The notes under the pieces: model-generated | Seen by the model: the letters and a program-made list of their open reading frames with translations, nothing else | What the model was told of the DNA's origin: nothing | Databases searched by the model: none | Assembly: GCA_022822865.1 (NCBI GenBank) | Contig: JAJDYJ010000027.1 | Coordinates: forward strand, 1-42,224 | DNA: 42,224 nucleotides | From: Pseudomonadales bacterium | Lineage (GTDB): Bacteria > Pseudomonadota > Gammaproteobacteria > Pseudomonadales > Pseudohongiellaceae | Direction: 5' to 3' | In this document: positions 8,631 through 17,676 of the stretch, piece after piece | Layout of the letters: each line of letters begins with the position of its first letter | Numbering within the stretch: position 1 is the stretch's first letter | Translations under genes and position numbers: made by a program

Positions 8631-9674
8631 ATGGAAAAGTCAGGATCGGGCGCCAGGATTTATTCGACCGGAATCCTGTCGCTTCTCGCCTCGCTGATTT
8701 TGCAGGCGAACGCGCACGGCGCCGAGCCCGGCTGGACCGTCCCCCGCACGGAGTACGGCCACCCCGACTTGCAGGGGCTCTGGACCAATTCGACGCAAAC
8801 TCCCTTCCTGCGCCCAAGGGAACTGGGAACCCGCCAGGCCTATACCGAGGAAGAAGCCCTCGCGCTGGAGCGCGAAGCCCGCGAAGCGGAAGCCCGGCGG
8901 GCGCTGCCGAGCGACCCCAACCGGGCCGCGCCGCCCGCGGGAGGATTCATCAGCCAGCAGTCCGACGAAAACTTCGACATTGCCCCCATCGGGCTGGTGC
9001 GCATCGACGGCGAGTATCGAACCTCCATCGTAATCGACCCGCCCGATGGCCGCCTGCCGCCGCGGCTCGATTTCAAGGACGTCTTCGAGCGCTGGCGCGA
9101 CCTGGGATTCGGCCCTTCCGACGGGCCCGAGATGAGATCGATCCAGGACCGCTGCCTCGCGCCCCTGGTGCAGCTGCCCCTGCTTTACACCTTCGGCGCC
9201 GTGAACGCCGCGGACGGCGACAACCCTTCGCGCAATATCCAGATCGTGCAGAACGAAAACTACGTCGTCATCCTGTGGGAGTACTTCAGCGCCGTGCGCA
9301 TCGTCCGGCTGGCGGAAAATCACCTGGACAACTTCGGCCGCAAATGGCGGGGAGATTCCATCGCCCGTTACGACGGAGACTCGCTCGTGGTGCATACCCG
9401 CAATTTCCGGCCGGAGCAGACCAATCCCTTCCTAAGGGCCTCCGACCGGCTTGAGATCACGGAAACCTATACGCCGGTATCGCCCAACGAACTGGTTTTC
9501 AGATTTACGATCTCCGACCCCGTCGCCTACCCGCAACCCATCACCGGCGAAATTTCGCTGCAAAGAATGCCGCCCGGCCACAAACTCTACGAATTCGCCT
9601 GCCACGAAGGCAACTATTCCTTTTCCTCCATCCTGAGAGCCGCCCGCATGGAAGACGCCGGCTTGCTGCAATAG
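8631..9674 (+). CDS. Exported protein of unknown function (PDLQGLW-type)
   Basis: 347 residues with a signal peptide (hydrophobic 12-27). The mature start WTVPRTEYGHPDLQGLWTN matches a family of secreted proteins common in environmental Proteobacteria and Acidobacteria that begin with a PDLxGxW motif; I know of no established activity. Further features are an Arg/Glu-rich helix (LALEREAREAEARRAL, about 84-99), KWRGDSIARYDGDSLVVHTRNF and a C-terminal YEFACHEGNYS. The pattern of short strands suggests a beta-rich fold. It begins 12 bp after the propeller gene and is probably translated from the same message. Confidence 0.7.
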   Translation: MEKSGSGARIYSTGILSLLASLILQANAHGAEPGWTVPRTEYGHPDLQGLWTNSTQTPFLRPRELGTRQAYTEEEALALEREAREAEARRALPSDPNRAAPPAGGFISQQSDENFDIAPIGLVRIDGEYRTSIVIDPPDGRLPPRLDFKDVFERWRDLGFGPSDGPEMRSIQDRCLAPLVQLPLLYTFGAVNAADGDNPSRNIQIVQNENYVVILWEYFSAVRIVRLAENHLDNFGRKWRGDSIARYDGDSLVVHTRNFRPEQTNPFLRASDRLEITETYTPVSPNELVFRFTISDPVAYPQPITGEISLQRMPPGHKLYEFACHEGNYSFSSILRAARMEDAGLLQ

Positions 9675-9739
9675 ACAAATACCGAAGGCAGGCGTCCAGT
9701 CACATCCTGCGTGGTTTCTATTGCAAACCCCGGCGCCGC

Positions 9740-11113
9740 TTACTCCCAGTCGCCGCCGAGGGCGAGGTTGAGGTGGACCCAGCTATCGAGCCAGGCGCGC
9801 CGCAGGCTGCTCAGGTCGGCCTCGGAGGAAAACAGCCTTTGCTGGATCGCGAGCACTTCCAGCAGGTCGGTTTCGCCTTCGTCGTAGCGCAGCCGGGAAA
9901 TGCGCAGGGCGTCGCCGGCGGCCTCGGCGGCGGCCACGGTGGAGCGGGTCTGTTCTTCAAGCACGCCGAGCTGGTCGAGGCCGGCTTCCACTTCCCGGAA
10001 AGCGTCGAGAACCGCCTGGCCGTATTCGGCTATGGCCCGCCGCTGGTCGGCGCTGGCCTGGTCGATTTGCGACTGGGCCAGACCGCCGTCGATGAGCGGG
10101 CTGGTCAGGTTCACCGCCGCCATCCAGGCGAGATTCGCCGGATTGAGAAAGTCGAGCAGGTCCGCCGAGGCGCCGCCGAGTTCCCCGGTGAGGGAAACCG
10201 AAGGCAGCCGCGCCGCCCGGGCCGCGTCCAGGCTGTTGAAGGCGGCCGCCACCCGGCGTTCGGCGGCGACGATGTCGGGCCTTCTTTCCAGCAGTTCCGA
10301 AGGCATGCCCGGCGGCGGCGGACGGGGCATGTCAGGCAGGTCCGGGCTGACCTCGACATCCGCCGCGGGATAGCGGCCGATCAGGGCTTCCAGGGCGCGC
10401 AGGGCGTCGCGGCGGGCGCCCCGGGCGGCAACCAGACCGGCCCGGGCCGTGGCGAGATCGGATCGGGACAGCAGCACTTCCTGGGAAGTCACCATGCCGA
10501 ATTCGAACTGCACATCGGTAATCCGGACGATTTCGGTGAGCGAGTCCACCGTGGCGGAAACGATATCCACCTGCCGCCCGGCGTCGATCGCCAGAAAGTA
10601 GGCCCTAGCCACGGCGGCGGCGATGGAATAGCGGGAGAAGGCATAGTCGGCTTCGGCGGCCTGGGCGCCGAGTACGCCGGCCTGGGCGCCGGCGGCGAGC
10701 CGGCCCCAGATATCGAGTTCCCAGCCCGCCCTTGGCGCCAGGGAGTTGGCGTCGAAGTTGCGTCCGTCGCCGCTGCCCGAGCGCGAAGATGCCGAACCGA
10801 GGCTGAGCTGTGGCGACAATCCCGCGCCCGCCTGTCCGGCGAGCGCCCAGGCCCGGTCCACGCTCGCCGCCGCGGCTTGCAGATCGCGGTTGTTTTCCTG
10901 GGCTTCCCGCACCAGCTCGGTGAGGGCCGGATCTCCCAGCCGTTCGATCCAGCCGGTTTCCACCGCTCCGGGATAGCTTTCCATGTCGAATTCGAAAACT
11001 TCCGGAGTTTCCGGCAGGCTTTCCAGCGCCGCCCGGGCGGCGGCATCCGGCGGCGTGGGCGTGGCGCAGGCGAGCAGGCCGAAGGTCAGTGGCAACAGCG
11101 CAAGGGGTTTCAT
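9740..11113 (-). CDS. Outer-membrane efflux lipoprotein (NodT/TolC family)
   Basis: The 457-residue outer-membrane channel of a tripartite efflux pump. ATG at 11113 gives a lipoprotein signal with lipobox L-L-A-C16. The body contains the family hallmarks: WIERLGDPALTELVREAQENN near the N-terminus, the first helical repeat with AAASVDRAWALAGQAGAGLSPQL, and the second repeat with LPDMPRPPPPGMPSELLERRPDI, the usual repeat linker. The start follows the RND pump stop by one base (TGAAATG), so translation is probably coupled. Third gene of the adaptor-pump-channel operon. Length is normal. Substrate unknown. Confidence 0.93.
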   Translation of the reverse strand: MKPLALLPLTFGLLACATPTPPDAAARAALESLPETPEVFEFDMESYPGAVETGWIERLGDPALTELVREAQENNRDLQAAAASVDRAWALAGQAGAGLSPQLSLGSASSRSGSGDGRNFDANSLAPRAGWELDIWGRLAAGAQAGVLGAQAAEADYAFSRYSIAAAVARAYFLAIDAGRQVDIVSATVDSLTEIVRITDVQFEFGMVTSQEVLLSRSDLATARAGLVAARGARRDALRALEALIGRYPAADVEVSPDLPDMPRPPPPGMPSELLERRPDIVAAERRVAAAFNSLDAARAARLPSVSLTGELGGASADLLDFLNPANLAWMAAVNLTSPLIDGGLAQSQIDQASADQRRAIAEYGQAVLDAFREVEAGLDQLGVLEEQTRSTVAAAEAAGDALRISRLRYDEGETDLLEVLAIQQRLFSSEADLSSLRRAWLDSWVHLNLALGGDWE

Positions 11114-11114
11114 T

Positions 11115-14100
11115 TCATGCCTCCGCGGTTTGCGGCAACCCGCGTTCGCCGGCGCCGATCCGGAACAGCACGGCATAGAACGCGGGAGTCACCAGCAGGG
11201 TGATCAGCGTGGCGAAGGTCAGCCCCGCCGCGATGACCACGGTCATGGACTGGAAAAAAGCGTCGAAATACAGCGGCATGACGCCGAGCACCGTGGTGAA
11301 GGAGCCCATCAGCACCGGCCGCAGGCGGCTGGCGGCCGATTCCACCAGGGCGTCGTGGCGCGGCATTCCCCCGGCGATGAGATTGTCCGAGGAATCCACC
11401 AGCACGAGGGAGTTCTGGATCAGCAGTCCCGACAGCGACAGCAGGCCGAGCAACCCCATGAACTCCAGCGGCGTGCCGGTGAGGATCAGGCCGGGAATCA
11501 CCCCCACCAGCGCCAGGGGGACCACGGAAAAAATGATCAGCGGCTGGCGCAGGCGATTGAACAGCGCGATCACCACCAGCACCATGGCGAGCAGGCCCAG
11601 GGGTATGGTGGAGGCCAGATTGGACCGGGCTTCGCTGGACTCGCCGAGTTCTCCCTCCCAGGTCAGGCTATAGCCGGGCGGCAGCGGAATCGCCTCGATG
11701 GGCCCTTGCAGGCGGCCGAGCAGCTCGGCGGGAAGCACGCCGAGGCGGGGGTCGCTCTGGGCGGTGATCGTGGGTACCCGATTCTGACGGATGATGCGGC
11801 CGTCGCGCCAGACGATCTCGACGCCGTCCACCACCTGGGCCAGTGGCACCGCGCTGCGGGTCGTGGCGCTGAGCACCGGGATGTTGGCCAGGTCCTGGGC
11901 GGCGGAAAAATCCTTCAGCGGCGCCCGGGAAATAATGGGAATCAGGTCGGCGCCTTCCCGGTACACGCCGCGCACGCGGCCGTTGAGGGCTTCCTCCATT
12001 GCGTCCGCGGCGGCCTGGCGGGTCACGCCGACCCGCTCTCCCTTGTTCTCGGAATACAACGGCTGGATCACCGGCACCTTGCGGCCCCAGTTATCGCGGA
12101 TCAGCACCGCGTCCGGGTCCCCGGCCATGATCGCCCGGGCCTCGGCGGCAAGGCCGCGCAGCACTTCGGGGTCGGGCCCGGAGAAAACCGCCTCGATCCT
12201 GGCGCCGCCGCCGGGGCCCAACTGGAATTTCCAGGCCTTGGCCTGGCCTTCGGGCATTTCGCGGTCGGCGAAATTCTGCATCTGTTCGACGATCCGGTCG
12301 TTATTGCGGTAATCGTCGGTTCTGATGAGCAGTTGCCCCTTTTCCGGGCCGTTCATGGTGGCCTGATACACCAGCATGTAGCGCAGGGTCGGGCCGCCCA
12401 CCAGGGTGTGGACCGCCTCGACGCCTTCGAGCCCGCTGGCGAAGGCTTCGAGTTTCAGCATCTGGCGGCGGGTTTCGCCGATGTCGGCGCCTTCCGGCAG
12501 GCTGAAATCCACCACCACCTGGGGCGAGGTGGACGCCGGAAAAAAGCCGGGCTGCACCGCGCCAAAGCCCACAATGGAAGCGACGAAGGCGCCCAGCGCG
12601 GCGAACAGCACCAGCCAGCGCAGCCGCAGGGCGCCGTCGATCGCCGCCTTGTAGCCGCGCACCGCCGCGGATTCCCGGCGCGGGGGCGCCGGCTCGCCGG
12701 CCGGGACCGCCTGCACGGCGGGAAACAGCCAGTAACAGAACAGGGGCGTGAGGGTAAAGGCGAACAGCCAACTGAAGGAAAGCGAGATCAATACCACCCA
12801 GAACAGCGAGTTGGTGAACTCGGCGGTGGAGCCCGGGGCAAAGCCGATGGGGGCGAACGCGATAATGCCCACCAGGGTGCCGCCGAGCAGGGGTTTGACG
12901 TTCTTGCTCGCGGCCCGGCGCGCGGCGTCGATCTTCGAGGCGCCGCGCCGGATTCCCACGAGCATGTCGTCGGTGATCACCACGCCGTTGTCCACCAGCA
13001 TGCCCAGGGAAATCACCAGCGCTCCCAGGGAAATGCGGTGCATGGGAATCCCGGCGATCCACATCACCGCCAGGGTCGCCGCCATGGTCAGCAGCACGGT
13101 AAGACCCATGACCAGGCCCGAGCGAAGACCCATGAAAATCAGCAGGGTCACGAACACGATGCACAGCGCGGCCACCACGTTCCAGGCGAAATCGCCGATG
13201 GCGGCGTCGACGATCTTGCCCTGGTGGTAAAACTCGTGGAGCAGCATGCCCGCGGGGCGGGTGGACTCAAGTTCGCCGAGCCGCGCTTCCACCGCCTCGC
13301 CGAGCTCCACCACATTTAGCCCGGGCAAGGCCGAGATACCGAGCCCGATGGCGGGCTCGCCGTCGTAGCGGACGTATTTGGCCACCGGTTCCCTTTCCCC
13401 CCGGTAGACCCGGGCGATGGCGCCGAGGCGGGTGAGATTGTCGCTGGCCGAGGAACGCACGATCATGTTGGAAATGGCGTCCACCGAGACCACGTCGCCG
13501 GTGAGATGGATATCGAGCTTGTCGCCGTTCAGCACCATGTCCCCGGCGGGGGCGACGGCATTCTGCTGCCCCAGCACCTGGTAGATTTCACTGAGAGACA
13601 CCCCCAGGGAGGCCGCCTGCTCCTGGGCCACCTCGACGAAGATCGCTTCCTCGTGCTGGCCGATGAGGTCCACCCTGGCGACGCCGTCCACGAGCAGCAG
13701 GTCGCGCTGCAGCGATTCGGCGTAGGACTCGATTTCGCGCATGGAGAAATCGGGCCCGGTGAGGAGATAGTAGATGCCGTACACGTCGCCGAGATCGTCC
13801 CGCACGATCGGCGCGCCGGCGCCGGGAGGCAGGCGCGGGGCGGCGTCGCCCACCTTGTTGCGCAACTTGCTCCAGACCACGTCCAGGGCTTCCCGGTCCC
13901 GGGACGCCCAATAGTGGATATCCACGGTGATCGTCGACAGGCCCGGCGCGGATTGGGATTCCAGCGACTCCACCTCGGCGAGCTGCTGCATGGCCGCTTC
14001 CAGGGGTTCGGTGACTTCCTCGAGCACTTCCAGCGGGCTGGCGCCGGGATAGGAGGTGACGATGCGAGCGGTGCGGATACTGAATTCCGGGTCCTCGAAG

Positions 14101-14201
14101 CGCGCCATGTTGCCGTAGGCCAACCAGCCGGCAACCGCGGTGACGAGGATCGCCAGCACCGCGAACAGCGGGTAGCGGATGACCAGGACCGCGGGGTTCA
14201 T
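11115..14201 (-). CDS. RND-family efflux transporter permease
   Basis: A 1028-residue inner-membrane proton-driven RND pump. It has the expected TM1 (about 9-29), a large periplasmic loop with the porter sequence (TSYPGASPLEVLEEVTEPLE), a TM2-TM6 cluster (about 338-490), a second large loop and TM7-TM12. In TM4 the motif is GMLVD404-N405-GVVITDD; AcrB has two aspartates here, so only the first is kept, a variant known in other RND pumps. It sits 13 bp downstream of the adaptor gene and 1 bp before the channel gene, forming a complete pump operon. No local regulator gene is visible. Confidence 0.95.
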   Translation of the reverse strand: MNPAVLVIRYPLFAVLAILVTAVAGWLAYGNMARFEDPEFSIRTARIVTSYPGASPLEVLEEVTEPLEAAMQQLAEVESLESQSAPGLSTITVDIHYWASRDREALDVVWSKLRNKVGDAAPRLPPGAGAPIVRDDLGDVYGIYYLLTGPDFSMREIESYAESLQRDLLLVDGVARVDLIGQHEEAIFVEVAQEQAASLGVSLSEIYQVLGQQNAVAPAGDMVLNGDKLDIHLTGDVVSVDAISNMIVRSSASDNLTRLGAIARVYRGEREPVAKYVRYDGEPAIGLGISALPGLNVVELGEAVEARLGELESTRPAGMLLHEFYHQGKIVDAAIGDFAWNVVAALCIVFVTLLIFMGLRSGLVMGLTVLLTMAATLAVMWIAGIPMHRISLGALVISLGMLVDNGVVITDDMLVGIRRGASKIDAARRAASKNVKPLLGGTLVGIIAFAPIGFAPGSTAEFTNSLFWVVLISLSFSWLFAFTLTPLFCYWLFPAVQAVPAGEPAPPRRESAAVRGYKAAIDGALRLRWLVLFAALGAFVASIVGFGAVQPGFFPASTSPQVVVDFSLPEGADIGETRRQMLKLEAFASGLEGVEAVHTLVGGPTLRYMLVYQATMNGPEKGQLLIRTDDYRNNDRIVEQMQNFADREMPEGQAKAWKFQLGPGGGARIEAVFSGPDPEVLRGLAAEARAIMAGDPDAVLIRDNWGRKVPVIQPLYSENKGERVGVTRQAAADAMEEALNGRVRGVYREGADLIPIISRAPLKDFSAAQDLANIPVLSATTRSAVPLAQVVDGVEIVWRDGRIIRQNRVPTITAQSDPRLGVLPAELLGRLQGPIEAIPLPPGYSLTWEGELGESSEARSNLASTIPLGLLAMVLVVIALFNRLRQPLIIFSVVPLALVGVIPGLILTGTPLEFMGLLGLLSLSGLLIQNSLVLVDSSDNLIAGGMPRHDALVESAASRLRPVLMGSFTTVLGVMPLYFDAFFQSMTVVIAAGLTFATLITLLVTPAFYAVLFRIGAGERGLPQTAEA

Positions 14202-14214
14202 GGCGGGCCGCGGC

Positions 14215-15294
14215 CTATTCGGGCGTCCAGGGCGTCACGCGCTGGCCCGGACCGATATACGAGGCCCCGGCGGATACGATCCGGTCGCCCTCTTCGAGGC
14301 CGTCGAGCACGGCGATCAGGCCTTCGCCCATTTCCAGCCCCAGGGTCACGGGCGCCCGCTCCGCGGTTTCCGACGCCGGATCGATGCGCCAGACGAATTC
14401 GCCGCCGTCCGCGGAAAGAATGGCGGCGAAGGGAACGATCAGGGAGTTTTCCGCTCCGTTGGCGGTCATGCCGCTGAAGGAGCCCACCAGGGTCGCGGTC
14501 ATTCCCGGCAGCACCAGCACTTCCGTGGGCCGCTCGAAGCTGAAACTCACGTCGAACGTGGCGGTGTTCGGGTCGGCTTCGGTGGCGGTTTCCTTGAGCG
14601 TCGCCGGCAGCAGGACGCCGGGGAGGGAGTCGAAGCTGAGCTGGGAGCCGATTTGGGAAATCCGCGGAATCTGCGAAACCACGCTGCTGGGCACATTGAT
14701 CACCGCTTCGAGCTCGTCGCCGACGATATTGGCGATGGGCTCCTTGGCCTGGACGTTCTGGAATTCCCGGGCGAACACCCGGGAGATGCGGCCCGTGAAG
14801 GGCGCCCGCAGTTGGGTGTCGTCCAGGGCCTTGCGGGCGGAATCCAGCGAAGCGCCGGCCACGTCGCGCTGGGAGCGGCGCGTACCGAGCACGCTGCGGG
14901 AGATGGCGTCGGCTTCGGCGAGCCGTTCGGCGCGCTCGTATTCGGCTTCGGTCCGGCCGAACTCGGCCTCGGCCTGGGCGAGGCGGTTGCGGGCGTCCCG
15001 GTCGTCGAGCGCGGCCAGGGTCTGGCCGGCGAGGACGAGTTGCCCCTCGAAGATATCCAGCTCGGTAATGGTTCCGGGAACCTGGAACGTCAACTCGGCG
15101 GAGCGCCCCGCCTCGATCACGGCGGGAAAGCTCATGACCCGTTCGTTGGCGGCGCTCCGCACCGTGAAAACCCGCACCGGGCGCGGTTCCGGGTCCGGGG
15201 CGGCCGCTTCTTCCGGGGCGCAGGAAACCGCCGCCGCGGCGAGCATGGCGGCGAGGCACGGGAGACGCCGGTCTGATTGTGGATTCGAACGCAT
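14215..15294 (-). CDS. RND efflux periplasmic adaptor (membrane fusion) lipoprotein
   Basis: About 359 residues. The N-terminus has a probable lipoprotein signal ending A-V-S-C25. The mature part has the adaptor order: PRPVRVFTV strand, lipoyl half-motif (ELTFQVPGTITELDIFEGQLVLAGQTLAALD), alpha-hairpin (NRLAQAEAEFGRTEAEYERAERL), second lipoyl half (LRAPFTGRISRVFAREFQNV) and beta-barrel/membrane-proximal domains. It connects the pump with the channel encoded downstream. The ATG at 15294 is preceded by GGGAGG; an adjacent GTG at 15297 is an equally possible start. Confidence 0.92.
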   Translation of the reverse strand: MRSNPQSDRRLPCLAAMLAAAAVSCAPEEAAAPDPEPRPVRVFTVRSAANERVMSFPAVIEAGRSAELTFQVPGTITELDIFEGQLVLAGQTLAALDDRDARNRLAQAEAEFGRTEAEYERAERLAEADAISRSVLGTRRSQRDVAGASLDSARKALDDTQLRAPFTGRISRVFAREFQNVQAKEPIANIVGDELEAVINVPSSVVSQIPRISQIGSQLSFDSLPGVLLPATLKETATEADPNTATFDVSFSFERPTEVLVLPGMTATLVGSFSGMTANGAENSLIVPFAAILSADGGEFVWRIDPASETAERAPVTLGLEMGEGLIAVLDGLEEGDRIVSAGASYIGPGQRVTPWTPE

Positions 15295-15492
15295 CACAAC
15301 AATTCCCTCCCCCCAGGTTCGTATCGCGAACGCGCATTATACCCGGTTTCCGGCGCCAGAAATTCGCCGGCCGGCGATCCGCGGTCACCCTGATGGCGCA
15401 TTCGATCGGCTCGCGTCGAACGCCGCCCGCTGTTTTGGTTTATGCTTCCGGCCTGGGGCGGTAACGTGAATTCCGATTTTGGGTGGCAAGCG

Positions 15493-16722
15493 ATGGAACA
15501 GCGAATCGAGGCAAACGGGGTTTTCGGCATGCTGAAGGAGTTCCTGCGGCTTGAGATTGCCGCGGGCTTCCTGTTGTTCGGCGCCGCCGTGCTGGGGCTG
15601 GTTTTGGCGAACGGTCCGCTGTCCGGCTATTACGCGGCCCTGCTCGATACCACGATGGCGGTCCAGATCGGCGCCCTCGCCGTAAACAAGCCCTTCCTGC
15701 TCTGGATCAACGACGGGCTGATGGCGATTTTCTTCTTCCTCATCGGGCTTGAGGTCAAGCGGGAAGTGCTGGAAGGGGAATTGTCCTCGCCGGAACAGAT
15801 TGTCCTGCCCGCGCTCGGCGCCCTTGGCGGCATATCGGCGCCGGCGCTGATCTACGGTTGGCTGAACTGGGGCGATTCCGTGGCGATGAGCGGCTGGGCC
15901 GTGGCAAGCGCCACCGACATCGCCTTCGCCCTCGGGGTATTGAGCCTGTTCGGCAGCCGGTTACCGGCCTCCCTGAAAGTGTTCCTGCTGACGCTGGCGA
16001 TTTTCGACGATCTCGCGGCAATCCTCGTCATCGCCATTTTCTATGCGGGAGACCTGTCCCTGGCGAACCTGGGGATTGCCGCGGCAATACTTTTCTGCGC
16101 CGCGCTGGCCAACCGGCTGGGCGTGATGCGGGTGTCGGCGTACGTGATTATCGGCGTGGCCCTGTGGGTCGCGGCGCTCAAATCCGGCGTGCACGCCACC
16201 CTGGCCGGGGTGCTCATCGCCTTCTGCATTCCGCTTGGCAAGGGGAAACGCTCGCCGCTGAAAGGCGTGGAAAATGACCTGCACACGCCGGTGGCGTATT
16301 TCATCCTGCCGCTGTTCGCCTTCGCCAATGCGGGCCTTCCGCTGGCCGGCCTGGGCCTTGACGATCTGTCGCACCCGGTAACCCTGGGGGTAATCGGCGG
16401 CCTGACGCTCGGCAACCCCGTCGGCATATTGCTGTTTACCGGCGCTGGCGTCGCGCTTGGCCTGACCAGGCTGCCGGCCGGGGTGAACTGGCTGCAAATG
16501 GCGGGAGCGGCCTTCATCTGCGGCATCGGCTTCACCATGAGCCTGTTCATTGCCGGGCTCGCGTTCGAACATGCCGGGGGCGCTTACTACGACAGGGTTC
16601 GGCTCGGTATTCTAGCCGGCTCCGCTCTGGCGGCGCTGGCGGGTTGCCTGACCTTGTGGATCGGAACGAGCCGGATGCCGCGGCGGTCATCGAACGGTAT
16701 CCCGCAAGGCCGGCGGAGGTGA
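15493..16722 (+). CDS. nhaA: Na+/H+ antiporter NhaA with Lys-to-Asn change in TM10
   Basis: A 409-residue membrane protein matching NhaA throughout: FLRLEIAAGFLL at the start, LEVKREVLEGEL, ATD142IAFALGVL, the ion-binding pair D172-D173 in LAIFDDLAAILVIA, and GIGFTMSLFIAGLAFE near the end. It exchanges Na+ (or Li+) for protons across the inner membrane. The usual TM10 motif is GKPxG (Lys300 in E. coli); here it is GN308PVG, codon AAC at 16414. Lys300 contributes to electrogenic transport and stability in E. coli, so stoichiometry may differ. ATG at 15493 is chosen because it gives the family N-terminus; the frame is open 17 codons further upstream. Confidence 0.95.
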   Translation: MEQRIEANGVFGMLKEFLRLEIAAGFLLFGAAVLGLVLANGPLSGYYAALLDTTMAVQIGALAVNKPFLLWINDGLMAIFFFLIGLEVKREVLEGELSSPEQIVLPALGALGGISAPALIYGWLNWGDSVAMSGWAVASATDIAFALGVLSLFGSRLPASLKVFLLTLAIFDDLAAILVIAIFYAGDLSLANLGIAAAILFCAALANRLGVMRVSAYVIIGVALWVAALKSGVHATLAGVLIAFCIPLGKGKRSPLKGVENDLHTPVAYFILPLFAFANAGLPLAGLGLDDLSHPVTLGVIGGLTLGNPVGILLFTGAGVALGLTRLPAGVNWLQMAGAAFICGIGFTMSLFIAGLAFEHAGGAYYDRVRLGILAGSALAALAGCLTLWIGTSRMPRRSSNGIPQGRRR

Positions 16723-16786
16723 TTACGCTCTGGCGCATCGTCCGGCGGTTCGAACTTGACTAATTCGGGTATCCTGGAGACACAAC

Positions 16787-17674
16787 ATGAATCTGAACGG
16801 AAAATCCGCCGTCGTGACCGGCGGCGGCAACGGCATCGGCAGGGCGATTTGTCTGGCCCTCGCCGGTGAAGGCGTCAATGTCGCGGTCGCCGATATCGAG
16901 GCGGACGCGGCGCGCGGGGTGGCGGGCGAAGCCGCGGGGCTTGGCGTCCAGGCGATCGGCGTCGCGACGGATGTGACCGACGAGGCCAGTGTCGCCGCGC
17001 TGGCCGACGCGGCCTGGGAAGCTTTCGGCTCGGTGGAAATTCTGATCAACAACGCCGGCGTCGCCCAGAATTCGATGCCGCTGGCGCAAACCAGCGCGCA
17101 AGATCTGGACTGGATCTTCGCGGTCAATGTGGGCGGGGCGATGAATGGCGTCCGGGTGTTCACGCCGCGCTTTCTGGCCTCCGGCGGCTCCTGCCATATC
17201 GTCAACACCGCGTCGGAACATGCTCTCGGCGTGCCCCATCTCGGCGGCGGGCTATACACCGCTTCCAAGCACGCCCTGCTCGGGCTGTCCGACGTGCTGC
17301 GCCGGGAACTGCCGGACCACATCAAGGTGAGCGTGCATTGCCCCGGAATCGTGGAGTCCACGCTCTGGCGCGCCTCGGAACGGCGTCAGGAAACTTTCGG
17401 CGGCGCCAGCCCCGCCCCGGAAACGGCCGGCGCCTTCATGAGCCAGGTCGGCATGCCCGCGGAAGAAGTCGCCGCCGCCGCGGTCGAAGGCATCCGCCAG
17501 GACCGATTCTTCATCGTCACCCATCCCCACGCGGTGAAATTCGCCGAGGCGCGCTGGGAGGAAATCGGCCGGGCCTTCGCCGAGCAGGCGCCACGCCGGG
17601 AAGGCGACGAACGATACGACCTCGAACCCATCATGCAGCGGATGCTCGCCGAGAGAAATCCATCCGATGAGTAG
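16787..17674 (+). CDS. SDR-family NAD(P)-dependent oxidoreductase
   Basis: 295 residues, classical short-chain dehydrogenase. Cofactor motif T11-G-G-G-N-G-I-G18, acidic residue D36 at the end of the second strand (suggesting NAD(H) preference), NNAG at 88-91, catalytic N114, S143, Y157 and K161. It would oxidise or reduce an alcohol/carbonyl substrate in the cytoplasm. The start is supported by TGGAGA seven bases upstream. It lies 64 bp after nhaA and converges on the P450 gene with only two bases between the stops. The pairing is typical of alcohol/ketone catabolism but no substrate can be assigned. Confidence 0.92.
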   Translation: MNLNGKSAVVTGGGNGIGRAICLALAGEGVNVAVADIEADAARGVAGEAAGLGVQAIGVATDVTDEASVAALADAAWEAFGSVEILINNAGVAQNSMPLAQTSAQDLDWIFAVNVGGAMNGVRVFTPRFLASGGSCHIVNTASEHALGVPHLGGGLYTASKHALLGLSDVLRRELPDHIKVSVHCPGIVESTLWRASERRQETFGGASPAPETAGAFMSQVGMPAEEVAAAAVEGIRQDRFFIVTHPHAVKFAEARWEEIGRAFAEQAPRREGDERYDLEPIMQRMLAERNPSDE

Positions 17675-17676
17675 AT

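Noticed and set aside
9773-13319. Very long open frames on the plus strand opposite the efflux operon
   Set aside because: They mirror codon positions of the RND and channel genes in GC-rich DNA and show low-complexity His/Gln/Arg-rich translations without domains or signal sequences.
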